Shown in pieces: positions 6,242 through 6,571 of a stretch of DNA of 6,571 bases. The translations under genes and the position numbers were made by a program. Numbering within the stretch: position 1 is the first letter of the stretch; each line of letters starts with the position of its first letter. Under the pieces are notes generated by a model, which did no database searches, had not been told where the DNA came from, and saw only the letters and a list, made by a program, of their open reading frames with translations. The stretch is from positions 1 to 6,571 of the forward strand of contig JAUNMD010000055.1 of assembly GCA_030531915.1 (NCBI GenBank), written 5' to 3'. Source of the DNA: Pseudomonadota bacterium (GTDB taxonomy: Bacteria; Pseudomonadota; Alphaproteobacteria; Rs-D84).

Positions 6242-6271
6242 TAGACAGATAAAACAAATCTGTGTTATTAT
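6242..6271 (+). promoter_or_regulatory. Probable promoter of the ankyrin-like gene, with an inverted repeat between the boxes
   Basis: TAGACA (6242-6247, five of six matches) lies 18 bases before TATTAT (6266-6271, five of six). Transcription would start near 6279. The inverted repeat ACAGAT (6245-6250) and ATCTGT (6258-6263) spans the spacer and could be an operator, although 6-base arms can arise by chance in AT-rich DNA. AGAGAG at 6281-6286 is a reasonable Shine-Dalgarno, seven bases before the ATG. Confidence 0.5.
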
Positions 6272-6293
6272 ATTGCGTACAGAGAGAATTTGC

Positions 6294-6488
6294 ATGAAAT
6301 ACATCAGAATTTTAGTACTGTCATTGTTTGTGTTGCCGTTTGCGGCGCGCGGCGCATCGTCTGAATTTATGGTTGCAGCGCAACTGTTGTCGGCGGCCAA
6401 GAATGCCGATATTCAACAGGTTCAGGCATTGGTCAACAATGGCGCGCTTCCCTTACAGATGGCAATTCGGTCACCCCAGCACAAGTGA
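6294..6488 (+). CDS. Exported ankyrin-repeat-like protein, apparently broken after 51 residues
   Basis: The 64-codon frame starts with a good signal peptide (MKYIRILVLS, hydrophobic core, cleavage near ARGA, residues 18-21). Residues 31-51 look like the start of an ankyrin repeat: LLSAAKNADIQQVQALVNNGA fits the usual pattern of two helices ending in NGA, after which D-V-N is expected. Instead the frame continues LPLQM and stops at 6486-6488. Ankyrin proteins need several repeats, so this is a fragment. I chose the ATG at 6294 over an in-frame ATG at 6165 because the longer version would run through the upstream terminator, and because 6294 has an RBS and a signal peptide. Causes could be a frameshift, a real gene break, or a chimeric join near 6447. 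The signal peptide and gene start are believable; the 3' part is not. Confidence 0.6.
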   Translation: MKYIRILVLSLFVLPFAARGASSEFMVAAQLLSAAKNADIQQVQALVNNGALPLQMAIRSPQHK

Positions 6489-6571
6489 CCTCGATCAAGG
6501 GCAAGGAGGAATCTGTAGACCTGACTGTATTGGCCGGAGACAGAAACTCCATTCTGGTCGCCGTGTGCTTT
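6447..6571 (+). other. Terminal stretch of different character, possible foreign or chimeric sequence
   Basis: After NNGA of the ankyrin-like gene, the best protein-like reading shifts to another plus frame: from 6449 to the window end 41 codons stay open, starting SLTDGNSVTP and ending ILVAVCF. These codons include GAG, GGA, AGA, CCA and GTA, which seem used more than in the neighbouring genes. They do not read as ankyrin. Other frames, including two on the minus strand, are also open over this short length, so the coding frame is not certain. I do not recognise the peptide. Confidence 0.35.

Noticed and set aside
6165..6488. A longer start at 6165 for the ankyrin-like gene
   Set aside because: It would overlap the end of the 178-aa gene and read through its terminator, hiding the signal peptide internally. 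The ATG at 6294 has a suitable RBS and a signal peptide right at its start.

Overview
The window looks like a chromosomal stretch from a Gram-negative bacterium. Four genes encode exported or membrane-anchored proteins, one has an OmpA-type peptidoglycan-binding domain, and sigma70-like promoters and rho-independent terminators are clear. The proteins are alanine-, asparagine- and cysteine-rich, with signal peptides ending in AFA or AHA. This style resembles uncultured gut Alphaproteobacteria (RF32/'CAG-239'-like), but that is an impression from memory, not a demonstrated assignment.

Layout. Positions 1-442 hold no credible gene. They contain hairpins and a roughly 353-bp imperfect fold-back element (55-407) built from nested inverted repeats, including a repeat resembling a widespread intergenic family and a compound palindrome. 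A strong minus-strand terminator (416-440) follows. Positions 443-5523 are a compact three-gene minus-strand operon, read from right to left. Its first gene encodes a 289-aa cysteine-rich secreted protein. Fifteen bases later comes a 597-aa cysteine-rich secreted protein. An 800-aa mosaic envelope protein with a C-terminal OmpA domain then overlaps it by one base (TAATG). Positions 5524-5655 are a divergent promoter region. Positions 5656-6192 (+) encode a 178-aa membrane-anchored coiled-coil protein with its own promoter and terminator. At 6294 (+) a signal-peptide gene begins that looks like an ankyrin-repeat protein, but it stops after 64 codons where the sequence changes character. The last ~125 bases may be a frameshift, a recombination junction or a chimeric contig end.

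How the genes may work together. The three operon proteins all carry signal peptides and many cysteines, so they probably fold in the oxidising periplasm or at the surface with disulfides. The first two share a six-cysteine module in nearly the same spacing, which indicates they are partly paralogous. The third can bind peptidoglycan through its OmpA domain (Asp736 and Arg751 in the expected positions), so it could anchor the other two to the cell wall. The operon is therefore a candidate undescribed envelope assembly. That is inference from architecture and gene order; no function is assigned.
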